NCBI RefSeq assembly: GCF_013426205.1 | Contig: NC_089427.1 | Span: 62,001 to 126,000, forward strand | Direction of reading: 5' to 3' | DNA length: 64,000 nt | Source of the DNA: Metarhizium brunneum | Lineage: Eukaryota > Ascomycota > Sordariomycetes > Hypocreales > Clavicipitaceae | Shown here: one piece after another, positions 52,770-63,354 of the stretch | How the letters are laid out: every line of letters starts with the position of its first letter | Position numbering within the stretch: position 1 is the first letter of the stretch | Program-made: the position numbers and the translations under genes | The notes under the pieces: generated by a model | Seen by the model: only the letters and a program-made list of their open reading frames with translations | Database searches by the model: none | What the model was told of the DNA's origin: nothing

Positions 52770-55579
52770 TATTTGTCCGTCCTGCAGGATACCAACCAAG
52801 GCTTCACGGTGTCTGGTCTCGCCACCAGCAACGACAGCGCTGCGCAAGGACAGCCGAGACTGTGGTTTGAAAGCTTTGAGCTGAGAACAATCAAGGCCGA
52901 ATCGCCGGAGCCTGCAACCTTGCCAAATCCGCGATAGTAGCACATGACGGTCAGTTACAAATATGAGATGACAACAATGACTTCCCAGAAGCTCAAGGAG
53001 CATCTCGGAGCTCTGCATCCATCATGGCCCGAACGCGCCGGCTTTCGTCGGGACGTGAAACCTTATTATGGCTTCGCCGAGACGTGTTGTAAGCCAATTC
53101 AACCTGAATTAGATTCACAGGCGGAGGCACGCGAAACTTTGTAAGAGGCCTCCGCAATCAACCCGGCTCGTCTTCCGGGTCTTTGCGCTGTAGCAAGTAT
53201 CGCTTCACGGATATATCGCCTTCCTACTTTCCAGCCCTGTAAAAAGAGTTCAAAGATTGTTTGTCACAAATCACCTTCTCTACCCTCGACCTGGATAAGG
53301 ATTTTGGCAACCAAGGGTTTGGAGAAGCTTTATATTCTGGCCGTGGACGTACTCCATCTTCCTTCCGACATGGTAAAGAGTCTTTCTTAAATTCGCGAAA
53401 CACTCAAGTCTGGCGGCAGGTTGATGATGCATGAGATATTTGAGCCTACTGGATGGACTGTTGGCTTTGTATTTAGATTGTTTCCCGGTTGGTGGGTCGG
53501 AGTTGACGGACAAGACGGACTCAACCGCATCTTGGGCCCAAGTATCACTCTCGAGCAATGGAACTTTCTCTTCCAGGCGGCTGTTTTTGATGGTTATGAT
53601 ACCTGCCTACGCGATGAGAACTCACTCTTGACTGATCAGAATGGTGGCTGGATTGTCGCATCCAGACAGAAGGCCGAAAGCCTTGCAGCACAACAGTCAG
53701 CAGTTGATGGGCCGACGAAGCAGGGCCCATCTATTGTTGACCCTCAATGCGAGAAGCAGAAGGATTTGGCCTCCAAGACGCGAGAAAAATTCTTGAGGGG
53801 CTTATAGGGTAACCTCATGATGTTCTGGATCTGACTGCCGCAGCCGCTGTTCTCTCCGAGGGCAAATTATCCAATGATGCAGTGACAATTTCCTTGCTCA
53901 GCTATAATCCCTCTTTCCTGAGGTCCAAGATGAGCGAAGTCTTGCGGCCACAGTTGCAAACTCTGGTGGTACTGGCCCGCTGCCAGCTCTGGGTCTCGAT
54001 AGGAGGTAGCGTCATGCCACATCCCGATACAGCCATGATGGAGGGTTTGGCGCGGACACTCCGATGCAAGCAATACGGCTTGCACCTCTTCACCTTGTCC
54101 CTTCAAACCCCGGAGAGCATGGACTGGTTAACTAAGATCATTCAACAAATCGTGGACTTGAACTCGACCACATCTGGTGGGCCACGCCAGTATGAACAGG
54201 AGTACGTTGAGATGGACGGTATACTGCACACCTGATGACTTGCCGAAGGCAGGAGTCTGAAGGCGATGGTGAATGACCTTGTAGTTCCTAATGAACTATC
54301 AACGGATGTCCTGTGGCGGCAACCACCCTTGACCGTAGCAATTTTCAGCGAAGAGCTAAGAGACACTCGGCAGTACGTTGAGGCTGTGAATATACAAAGC
54401 GTATACCCAAGAAAGGGTGATGGTGGAGAGGGTACGAATGTAAGCGATGGGCAGGAAGACGAAGAGTTGACCATCATGGTGCATGAGATGGTACTTGACT
54501 GTGCAGACGCTGCCGTCTCCTCGAGTAATTTGTCCAGCCGAGAAGGAGAGAATACTTAGCAAGGCTTGGGCACATTCTGTGCTGGAGTGGTGACGAACAT
54601 GAGCGCAAACCCCTCGTCGTCATTCAGCTTGGGCGACCGTGTCTGCTTAAGTCAACCGGGAGTTTACCAGTCCCAGTTGAAGGCTCTTTCGGAATTTTGG
54701 GTCACAGCCACCGACAAAATAGAAAGCGATTGGATCTGTGACGTGCTTGGTGTGCCTCGGGAGCGCATCATCCCCAGGATCTGGTTTCGCAAGCGGCCCA
54801 TGCTGGTGTCTCACATGGCGGGAAGATTTGACCTGGTTAACAAGCATACTTCCTAGGCCCAAATAGTTGCTGTGTAGAGTTATCAAAGATTCCAGTCGGT
54901 ACATTACTTTCGGCGTATCTTCCAGCTCAAGTTTATCGCTTGGAACATGTCGCTCGACCATCGGCGCTACACACCCCAGCATACGATTCTCTACGGTGTA
55001 TATGGATCAGCTATCGAATGACGAAGCCATCAAAGTAGAGACAATTCCATAGTCAGCGATGAGTCCTTCCATGGAAGTCATATCGTCATTGTCGACCCAG
55101 AAGAAATTCTCTTCGCCTTCCCAGTCCCATGTCACCTACTTCCCTGCATCAGATCTGCGCGGCATCTTCGATCACCTGCATCGTCTGAAGAAAACGGAAC
55201 ATCTTCATGTGAAGTTTGACAATATGGATACTGTGCAGGTAAGCTCTCATCACAATAGTCTTTCCAATCTCCCGGTTAACACAAGACCAACGTCCATTTA
55301 TTCGTCAGGCCAACGCAGATTTTGGATTCCACAGGCACTTTCCTTATCGCTGGCGGCTTTGGTGGTTTGGGACGGGCTATAGCCCGCTGGATGGTCAGTC
55401 GGGGAGCGAGATCCCTTATCCTGCTTTCCCGCTCCGGTCCGAAAAACAACCCGAATGCTGTTGTCCTTCTTGACGAGCTCAGAGCTCGGCAAATCAAATT
55501 TCAAAACCCTCGGTGCGATGCGACCAACAGGGAGAAGCTTTTACAAAAGATAGCAAGGCAACAGGCATTGGCATACGAA
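52770..55579 (+). pseudogene. PKS relic D: DH end-methyltransferase-linker-ER-KR start, decayed
   Basis: Pieces in order are a DH end (GFTVSGLATSNDSAAQGQP, WFESFELRTI), C-methyltransferase (RFTDISPSYFPAL, with a TAA where the family continues; DLDKDFGNQGFGEAL; LMMHEIFEPTGWTVGFVFRL; FPGWWVG) and a long linker (LWVSIGGSVMPHPDTAMMEG). The ER is represented by GTFCAGVVTNMSA, SLGDRVCLSQPGVY and VLGVPRERIIP. The KR start reads [20 protein letters not shown] and [16 protein letters not shown]. An intron before the KR glycine motif is still recognisable (about 55236-55318, gtaagc...cgcag). Several frame changes and stops occur, and KS, AT and ACP are missing. It is distinct from relics A and B, since its ER/KR wording differs from A and it keeps a methyltransferase. 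Confidence 0.82.
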
Positions 55580-55782
55580 TAGTACCACGCAGCTAACGTC
55601 AATGGGTTTTTGCACGTGGCTAGCTGTAGTGAACTCAGCTTTGTTCTCAATAACGTTTGGCTCAGCTAAAATACAAAGAGGGCTGGAGTTAAACGCTCGA
55701 TAAAAGAGCACTGCCGCAAGGAAGGGTCTTGGGACACAGCAACTCCTATATTTTTCCTTTATTTCTCTTTCCTCCCAAATTT

Positions 55783-58700
55783 CTAGAGATAGCAGATGTT
55801 CTTACGGGATACTTGAATTCTCTGGAGATCAGTTTTCAATGAGCCGACTGCAGCAAGTTCTCTAGGCCGCACTGCTCGCCTAGAATTTGCGGCGTCCCGA
55901 AACCCAGATCGTCCCACGCCAGCACCGAGAACATATGCAAAAGCCGCCATGAATGCATTGCTAGGGTCCTTGACGATATCGTATACAGTCATGCCCGCAT
56001 CCCCTGCCGCACCTATTAGGCGTAGCATAGATCGAGCGGCTGTCAAACCAGCCGAGCCGGCCGCCTCCCCAACGACGGGGATAAAGAATAATATTCCCAT
56101 CACCATGTTCAGAATGAACTCTTCTTTCTGCTTCTTCTCAATTTCCTCAGCCTTGTCAATAATGCTTTTCATATTATCGACTGCTGCCTGCAGGGTAAGT
56201 GCTGGCAGCGACGCCGCGTCCACCACGTCTGACCACGGCATCAAGGTGTCGTAGATATTCAGGTCCTTGATAATGTCCAAATTCTCGGCCAGGCTTGCAA
56301 TGGTGTCTGTGGAGTCACCGAAAATCTTCTTTGGGTTGTATACCTTGATCTTGTCGTCAGCGGCGATCGGGTAGTTGTACCACCAACGGTCATTCTGGTT
56401 TTGGCATTCATGAATGGCTTTGCCAGCGTACTGGCAGCCGTTAGCTGTCCTCATATGTCTTCTTCCAAATGCTACCCAAGCCTCTTCGATACCATATTGG
56501 CTCCCGATTTCTTTCCAAAACCCCTCCTCGTCCTTAAGGTGGAACGTGGCGTTAGGAGTGGTTTCCATAGAAATCATATCGAGCTCATCCTTCTGCTGTG
56601 GACATTTAATATCTAGCGTTTGATATCCGCTCTTGCAGCCGGCAAAATTGGCGCAAGTCTCGAGACAGGTAGCATATGTACAGTCACTGCAACAGATAAC
56701 CTTCTTATACTCTGAGCATTTAAAGTATTGATGTACTTTGTCGCTCGCCATAAAGTTATTAATCTGCACAGGGACTTGCTGTTTTACAAACCGTTCATAG
56801 GTTTTGAATTTGCTGTCGTAATCATCTTGCAGAAGCTCGAGGTGCTTTGTCAAGGCTTCCTTAATCATAGCCGACTCTGCTTGAGCAATGTATTTCTCTG
56901 TGCAGTGGGTGGGCATCGTAGTTAGATGTTTTTCAACATCGCCCAACGTGCTGTATTTACCACTACAGTCCGAATAAAAATCAGGATCAATGTATGGCTC
57001 ATATTCATCCTCAAAATCGTCGTAAGGAATACCGTCACCGCTGATGGTGCAGTGTTAGATCGGTTGGAGATTCAAATATAATTCCGAGAACATGAAAGAA
57101 TCCACAGAAGTTTAGGGCAGAACGACTCACGGTAAAAACTTCTGCAGGTCAACAGCCCAGTCCGTCGTTCCAGCAAAGTTATTCATGAGATAAAACTGAG
57201 TTCGAATATCCTTAAGTTTGTCGTCCATGTACGCCACCCACTCAGTGTCGTCGTAGACCAGAATATTAGAGCCAGCTTCTCGCCACTGCTTGGTGACCTT
57301 GCCACTGGCAAGGATTTCTTCAATCTCTGCATTGGCTATGTATCCGGACGTGTCTGTACAACGGCCCTTGGCAGCGTGAGATATGCGGGGGGTTCCAGTA
57401 AATTTGCAAAGTGGCCCGTAACAGCCAGCTTCAGCCATCTTGAAAGAGCGCCCATAGCTGGCGACGCCCACCACGACCTTGTTAGATGGAACGCCAGCCT
57501 TAGTGATCATGATAAGGGCATCCTTAGTTTCAGTCATATTAACGTGGGATCTCAGACAATTACCTGTTGGGCAGCCAGGAGATGTCCACTTGTTGCCATA
57601 ATCCCACTGCCCGTGGAGATCGTATGTCATGAAAACAATGTAATCAAGTGACATGGCCATGAGTGAGATAGGAAACGCCTTTAGATACCAATATGATGAT
57701 GGAGCTGCAAAGGAGACAGACTTAGCATTAGATAGTCTATATTTTAATTCGTCAAGGAGTTTAAAATAGTTCAAGCCGTTTTGAGGGTCATCAGCTGGGA
57801 TATCAGGAATATCGGGAGCCTATATGCTTATATATATACGTGTTAGCTATAGCTCCTCAAGTAGTATGTATTCAATCACGACCGTGTCAAGGCTCAAATA
57901 CTTGCCCCAGGATACTCCCAGTCAAGGTCCACTCCGTCAAGATCATGCTGGATCAGGAAATCCACAATATTCGTGATAAATTTGTCGCGGTTCCTTGGCT
58001 GGACAGCTTCGCGAAGGATATTATACGTCCCCGGCAAGGCGCTGAAGTCCCAGCCTCCAAGTGAGATGATCCTTTTAACACCCACCATAGCTTTAAGCTT
58101 GTAAAACTGGGTCTGAACTTTGCTGATATCGATTCTGAAGTCTTTCGTCACTTCACCGAAGGCGAAGTGGATATGAGAGTATTTCGTGGTATCAATATCG
58201 TCAATATCCATCCATAAACAGGACCGTTTATGATTCCACGCTTCAAAATACGCAATTTTGATAACACTCGGAGGGGGCGAACTTCTAATAATAGCTCTTC
58301 CGCAATTGCTAATGCCTACAAATGTCGTCAATATGTAGGTCATGTTGAAGGGAAATAAAAATTCCACTGGTCAGTCCCCTACTCACATCCGTTCCTGACG
58401 CCAGAAGTTCCTGGGGCACCAGTCTCAGATTTGGATTCAATGCAAAAGTCGTCTGAAAGCCCGCACTGACCCCAAACATTACAACAAGCTTTGAGAGGAC
58501 AGGGGTTAAGCCTCGACAAGTCGAAGCCTTTAGCTGGCGCCTTTGTACCGGGAACTGTTGGACCGCAGACGGCATTAGATACCGGTTCCGGCATGGGCGG
58601 TTTCCCTTCACTAACGCAGAGTCTGAAGCCAACCCAGAGCACTTTGCAACCATTCCAGCCCCAGGTGTCCTCGTTGAAACTTTCAATATCCCTAACCGTA

Positions 58701-60136
58701 AGGTCCCGAGAAGCGGCTATGCTGGCACAACTGTCGCCTCGATTCGTCTTGACAGAAGCGCAAATCCCGTCCGACTCGGGTTTTGGACGCCGGTCTTGCA
58801 GCTCCCCGCGCGAGCAACAGACTTGCTGGCCTTCAGCTAGGGTAGAGCATAGATCCTCTTTAGTATTCAACCTCATAAAGTCGCTTGCACTAAGGCCACA
58901 TTTTGAGGCTAGAGAGCCGCAGCTATCGCCGCTCTTGACTTCCTTGGTTACACATGTGCCGTCGGACTTGGAATCAGGAATGCTTGAAGGGAGGATGCCC
59001 CGAGTACAGCAAACTTTTTCACCAACGACCAAAGTATCGCAGAAATTTGCACGGCGATTATATTTGGTCAGGTCGGACTGGCTAACTCCGCATATCTTGG
59101 CCAAAGCCCAGCAACCGTCTCCGCTCCTGACGGTGAGCGTTTTGCAATGGACCCGAGCAAGATCCTGCCAGGAAGACCTATAGCTGAGACGTGAACCAGT
59201 CATGTTTGAAGAGGCCGTCGTATTGGTTGGCCTCACAATAGAGGGCACACGGATTGTAACTTCCTTCCAATCTCGCCCACCGTCCGGACCGACGCATTTG
59301 CCGCTTGCCCACCGGCGGACGGCTTCCTGAGCAAACTTCAAGTTGTTTGCGTTAGTTGCAACTAATCCAAATGAATAATCTGCCCCAAGGCCATGTTCCT
59401 GACACAGTTGAAGAACTGTCGTCTGGGAAATGGACCTTTCCGTCGCATATGAGAGGAGGCTGTTGATAACGTCGATGGCCAGTCCATGCTGGTGAAGCTC
59501 AGCGCCAGCAAAGACGCCAACTACAGAAGTTTGGCTATAGCCGAATGCTAAGGCATTTTTCGAACAAGAAGGTTTCTGAGAAGCCAAGTAATGCATAACC
59601 TGACGACTTGCTGACACCAGATGTTGAGTTGCAAACGTGTCATTGTTCTGAGTGGGAGTCGAGACTTCCAACAAGCGGATAGAAGTCTTCACCATTTCGT
59701 GGTTAGGTGTAGAGCAAAGGGCTGCATTTCCATCATCAGGACTATGAATTTTGGAAAGTTGATAATTGGAGCCATAATCAGCCGTGCATGCCCTGAGGGC
59801 TGGTGGATCGTCACTTTTGACGACGAGATCCAGCAGCAATGTCTTGTTACATTGAGCGAAACTGGTAGCATCGGGTACCAAAAACCATCCACCTCCATTA
59901 ATGCTATCTGGTGCCTCGCTGCAAGGCAGCGGACACGGTTTGAGCATGGAAGGGGGAGTTCTGATGTTTGCTGCCAGCCATTCTTCGAGTTCCTTATTGC
60001 CTTCTGTGTCTAGCGTCTCTAATGCGCCTGCTGAGCTCGTCCGCACCACGGTGGGAGGGCCTCCTTGTAGCGTGGCTGCGGCCTGTAGGAAGAAAAGTAC
60101 ATGAGGTATAGCAACCTGATAGAGCGATGCTTTCAT
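55783..60136 (-). CDS. LysM-CBM18-GH18 chitinase, killer-toxin-like subgroup C (1,368 aa, 4 exons)
   Basis: Exons are 60136-58387, 58315-57906, 57819-57131 and 57040-55783 (4,107 nt). Intron 2 is a GC-AG intron (gcaagt donor). The layout is a signal peptide (MKASLYQVAIPHVLFFLQAA), a Cys-containing N-terminal domain (to about 330), three LysM modules (331-377, 395-441, 459-507) and a type-1 chitin-binding module (about 544-588). The GH18 catalytic domain (about 601 on) has SLGGWD and the full catalytic DGVDLDWE (Glu717), MTYDLHGQWDYG and VVVGVASYGRSF. A roughly 450-residue C-terminal region ends with hydrophobic helices (MVMGILFFIPVVGEAAGSAG). This architecture defines fungal subgroup C chitinases, thought to open foreign or own cell walls in mycoparasitism or hyphal fusion. 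Nearby LysM and secreted-protein genes fit the family's usual neighbourhood. No defects seen. Confidence 0.92.
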
Positions 60137-61027
60137 TTTATTGGAGGGGGTAGGGAATGGCCAAGATCCCCCTTTGCCGTGAATGAGATGCCTTTACCAC
60201 TGAGAGTGAGAGAGAAAGTGTGGGACGAGAATAGATCGGCCAACTGAAGAGGAAGAAATGGATAGATTTAATGTTGTCTAAGTGAGACAAAAAGCCATAT
60301 GCGTGATAAAAGGCCCGGGGTAAAGAACGTGGCCAATTCGGCTGGTACATTTAACCGGCATCAGTCAGACCCTTGCAACTAACGCTCTATCGGGAGATGA
60401 AACAGGAAAAAGGGGAAAAAATCATGCGAACAAAAAAAGAACAAGAAGAAAGGGGTAAACCGAGGCGGGAAAGAAAGGCCGGGGACATACATAGATACTT
60501 TTTCAGGTCAATCTAGTATCCAGTGCTCTTTTTGCCGCCCTCTGCTACTATTACGATGGAGCACGAACAAAACACAATGACAGGCCATTAATATGCCTAC
60601 GCCGTACGATTATTATCTTTTTCTCTTTTTTTTGTATATGGTTGCCAAGCCGGATGCGAGACCCCTGTACAAAGGAGTTAATATCTCACCACTCCCTCTA
60701 TAGCCAATGCAGTTTAATCTGTAAGGGTCCCATACGCGAGACAAAGGATTGTCACGGGGTGTTCCCCGCAAGTTCTTGACCTGATCTAAGCGAGCCGCGG
60801 CGTGTGCACAGCGAAACTATAGCCTCCGCGTGAAAGCTATAGTCTATAAGGTGGATTACAGGAATGATGATTTCGAGTGAATCAAAGTGAAAGCGGTAAG
60901 ACGTCCGTACACCATAACTTACCTGGCTTCCTTTCCGAACTCGCGCCGCCACAAGTCTTCTTGTGCCATAGACTCCAGCGAACTTTTCAGAATCTGCCAA
61001 CATTAGTCTCTCGCTCAACAGGCTAAC
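60137..61027. promoter_or_regulatory. Divergent promoter region, chitinase and secreted protein
   Basis: These 0.9 kb separate the minus-strand chitinase from the plus-strand secreted-protein gene, so both promoters lie here. A pyrimidine-rich tract (about 60617-60637) is present. No TATA box is convincing and no ORF is supported. Confidence 0.55.
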
Positions 61028-61882
61028 ATGAAATATTGTTTCTTCTTGTTTGCGCTCTTGTGCCATGCGGTGAGAGTTTTGGCAGGAGGGCTACACGGAT
61101 GCATGGAGCGTGTTTTAGCTTACCAGGCATACGTCCTCGACGAGTTTAACGATCCTAAAGACCGCAGCATTGGATTCAGTTGCACTCGCTGGGATAACAA
61201 AAACAGAGCCTGCACAGGCAAATGGCAGGGTTGTGCGGGATCCGCTGCCAATGGCAGATGCACTTATGACGAGTTCCTCAACCTTCTCAAATCAAAGAAG
61301 AGGGCCCCAGTGAGTGGCTGGGCAGTCTACAAGCGGGGAACAAAACGCCTGGATGTTGAAGAAACATCCAAATATTGTTTCCAGCAGTTCAAAGGAAACG
61401 TGCCCGAAATCCCGGTTTACCGTGTAATCAAGGGCGAAAGAGGAGACTTCAACTCCTACACCAGACGACTCGCCGAGACGGTCGACAACATATATGCCAA
61501 CCATGGTAGCACCAAGAAATCAAGCCAATACAAGTTTGAGGATTTTGACAACACGCGCGACCGCATCGCCGTCTTACGGACAGCTGACCAGAATCGTTTC
61601 CTTATTCCACGAGCACGAAAATATTTCGGCAACCAGATAGAGCTTCAGATCGTGGATCTGGGCGAAGACCCTATTCGACCCGGTAAACGATTAACGGCTC
61701 TTGATTTTAAAGAGACTGCTCTCGCCGCTAAGAAGGCCGGAGTTCAGGATTATACGACGAGACTCGGAAACTTTGCCAAGTCGTTCTATTCGACCGGCGA
61801 TGCTAGGCAGCATCTCGCGGTAAGGAGGAGTTACCGAAAAGTCGCAGACCGCTCCCGGTCATGTAGAGCGTACAGCGAATAA
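61028..61882 (+). CDS. Secreted protein of unknown function next to the chitinase (284 aa)
   Basis: Single intact frame from ATG 61028. MKYCFFLFALLCHAVRVLAG is a clear signal peptide. The mature protein has Cys in GGLHGCMERV, FSCTRW, RACTGKWQGCAG, GRCTYDEF and KYCFQQF, so disulphides are likely in the first 100 residues. A basic, charged region without Cys follows (EDFDNTRDRIAVLRTADQNR), and the C-terminus is Arg/Ser-rich. I do not recognise the family. Divergent pairing with a subgroup C chitinase suggests a shared extracellular role, perhaps in wall interaction or as an accessory factor. That is inference only. Confidence 0.75.
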   Translation: MKYCFFLFALLCHAVRVLAGGLHGCMERVLAYQAYVLDEFNDPKDRSIGFSCTRWDNKNRACTGKWQGCAGSAANGRCTYDEFLNLLKSKKRAPVSGWAVYKRGTKRLDVEETSKYCFQQFKGNVPEIPVYRVIKGERGDFNSYTRRLAETVDNIYANHGSTKKSSQYKFEDFDNTRDRIAVLRTADQNRFLIPRARKYFGNQIELQIVDLGEDPIRPGKRLTALDFKETALAAKKAGVQDYTTRLGNFAKSFYSTGDARQHLAVRRSYRKVADRSRSCRAYSE

Positions 61883-62086
61883 GCACTGGACCAAGCGCAA
61901 TGAATTTTAAGAAGGAGGAAGAAGATCTGCTCCCTGGGAAGTGAAAAGTCATTGCTATATCGAGAACAGAAAAAGAGCACTATTTGCATCTAGTGTACGC
62001 GGGTTCTAGTTTCATTGTTCCATTATTGCTAAGTTCCGTTTAGATATCCTTTTTATTTTAGAACGTATTTCTCTATAAACAGGATC

Positions 62087-62698
62087 TCAATGTTTTGCAG
62101 CTTCCATCATGTCGTTAATTTGATCAGGATCCATTATTTGGCCCGTTTTCTTATCAATAAACTTGAGGGCTTTTTTTTCGCATGACCAACTAAATTCATC
62201 CCACGCGTCGCACCAAGATTCCAAACCATCCTCAACAACTACCTGATATTCCGCGACGTTTGGGAATTTCTCTAGGTCCTTGGACTCTGTCCAAAACCAG
62301 AACTCACTGTTCTCACGATGTAATCTAAGTCGACGAATAGCAAAGCTGATGTGATGAATAGTCTCAAGATAACCGAGACCAATATCAATCATATCTGTGT
62401 CGTAATGTATCCACGTATAACGCCCTTGACGCTGGTGTGCAGTAGAATCAGAATAAAAGACCTTTTGGTAAATGTTTTGTTGACGGGCTTCCTGGCAGGT
62501 ATGTAGCATTGCAGGTGGGAGTACAGGCACGTATGGATCCTTCACCTCTTCTTCTGGATCTGCGGAGTAAAGGAATCCTCTTGGGAGCCTCGAACCAGAT
62601 ATAGCTCGCACATCGACTATACGGGGCTCAACTGCTAATGCCCATATTATGGCTCGGATCTCGTGCGGCAGGCGAGGGAATGGATGGAAGGTAGCCAT
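62087..62698 (-). CDS. 2EXR-domain protein (203 aa)
   Basis: Intact single-exon frame. The start MATFHPFPRLPHEIRAIIWA shows the F.PFP.LP.EIR..IW.LA signature of the 2EXR (F-box-like) family (PF20150), followed by the usual VLPPAMLHTCQEARQ segment and an aromatic-rich centre (TWIHYDTDMIDIG, EFWFWTESKDLEKF). The length matches small 2EXR proteins, an expanded ascomycete family of unknown biochemical role. Its link to the chitin genes on either side is not clear. Confidence 0.8.
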   Translation of the reverse strand: MATFHPFPRLPHEIRAIIWALAVEPRIVDVRAISGSRLPRGFLYSADPEEEVKDPYVPVLPPAMLHTCQEARQQNIYQKVFYSDSTAHQRQGRYTWIHYDTDMIDIGLGYLETIHHISFAIRRLRLHRENSEFWFWTESKDLEKFPNVAEYQVVVEDGLESWCDAWDEFSWSCEKKALKFIDKKTGQIMDPDQINDMMEAAKH

Positions 62699-63354
62699 GC
62701 TCTAATCGGATATTATTGTCGGTTTCGCTTCGACGAGAAACATCAAAAAACAGGCCTTTCATGTGGAGCTGAGAAGAGGAGAGGGTCTCCGCCGCAAGAG
62801 TGGATCTGCAGCCTGATGAAAACGGAGAGTAAGAGATTTTACCGGGTGGAGATGAGTGTTCAATATTGGCTGCTGCATGGAACAAGGCCCGGTATTTATA
62901 AAATTCCAAGCAAGGACATGTCACACGAGTCCTGCAGATGTCGCCACTTGCGAAACTGAGCTCAACTTTGATGCTTCAGTATAGAAGCCTTACTTGTTGA
63001 CCTGTCCTCGAAAATTGCCTGCTCCAAAAGAGCCTGGTTACTCCGCAAATGGATCCCTGAACTGCTTGTGCTCCATTCACGGAAATTGCGCGATGAACAG
63101 AAATTTTTTTTATTCGGTCATCTCTGCAGAACTATACAGGCCGTCGCAGAGTAGTGTAGGGGCCAAAAAAGCCGGCTTTCCCACGTGTTTATACTAGTTG
63201 TTCAATAGTTTTTTCTTTCCTTTAACATTTTCCACCTAACAACAAACTGAACTCTTTAAATCTTCTCTCCTCTATTACCACGTATTTTTACTATTGATGC
63301 TCCGTACTTGAGATATTATTATTGTTTTCTCCGCCCGCAATCTGAATTTACGCC
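62699..63354. promoter_or_regulatory. Divergent promoter region, 2EXR and LysM-WSC genes
   Basis: These 0.66 kb separate the minus-strand 2EXR gene from the LysM-WSC gene at 63355. No ORF is supported. The last 100 bp are pyrimidine-rich, as in many fungal leaders. Confidence 0.45.
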
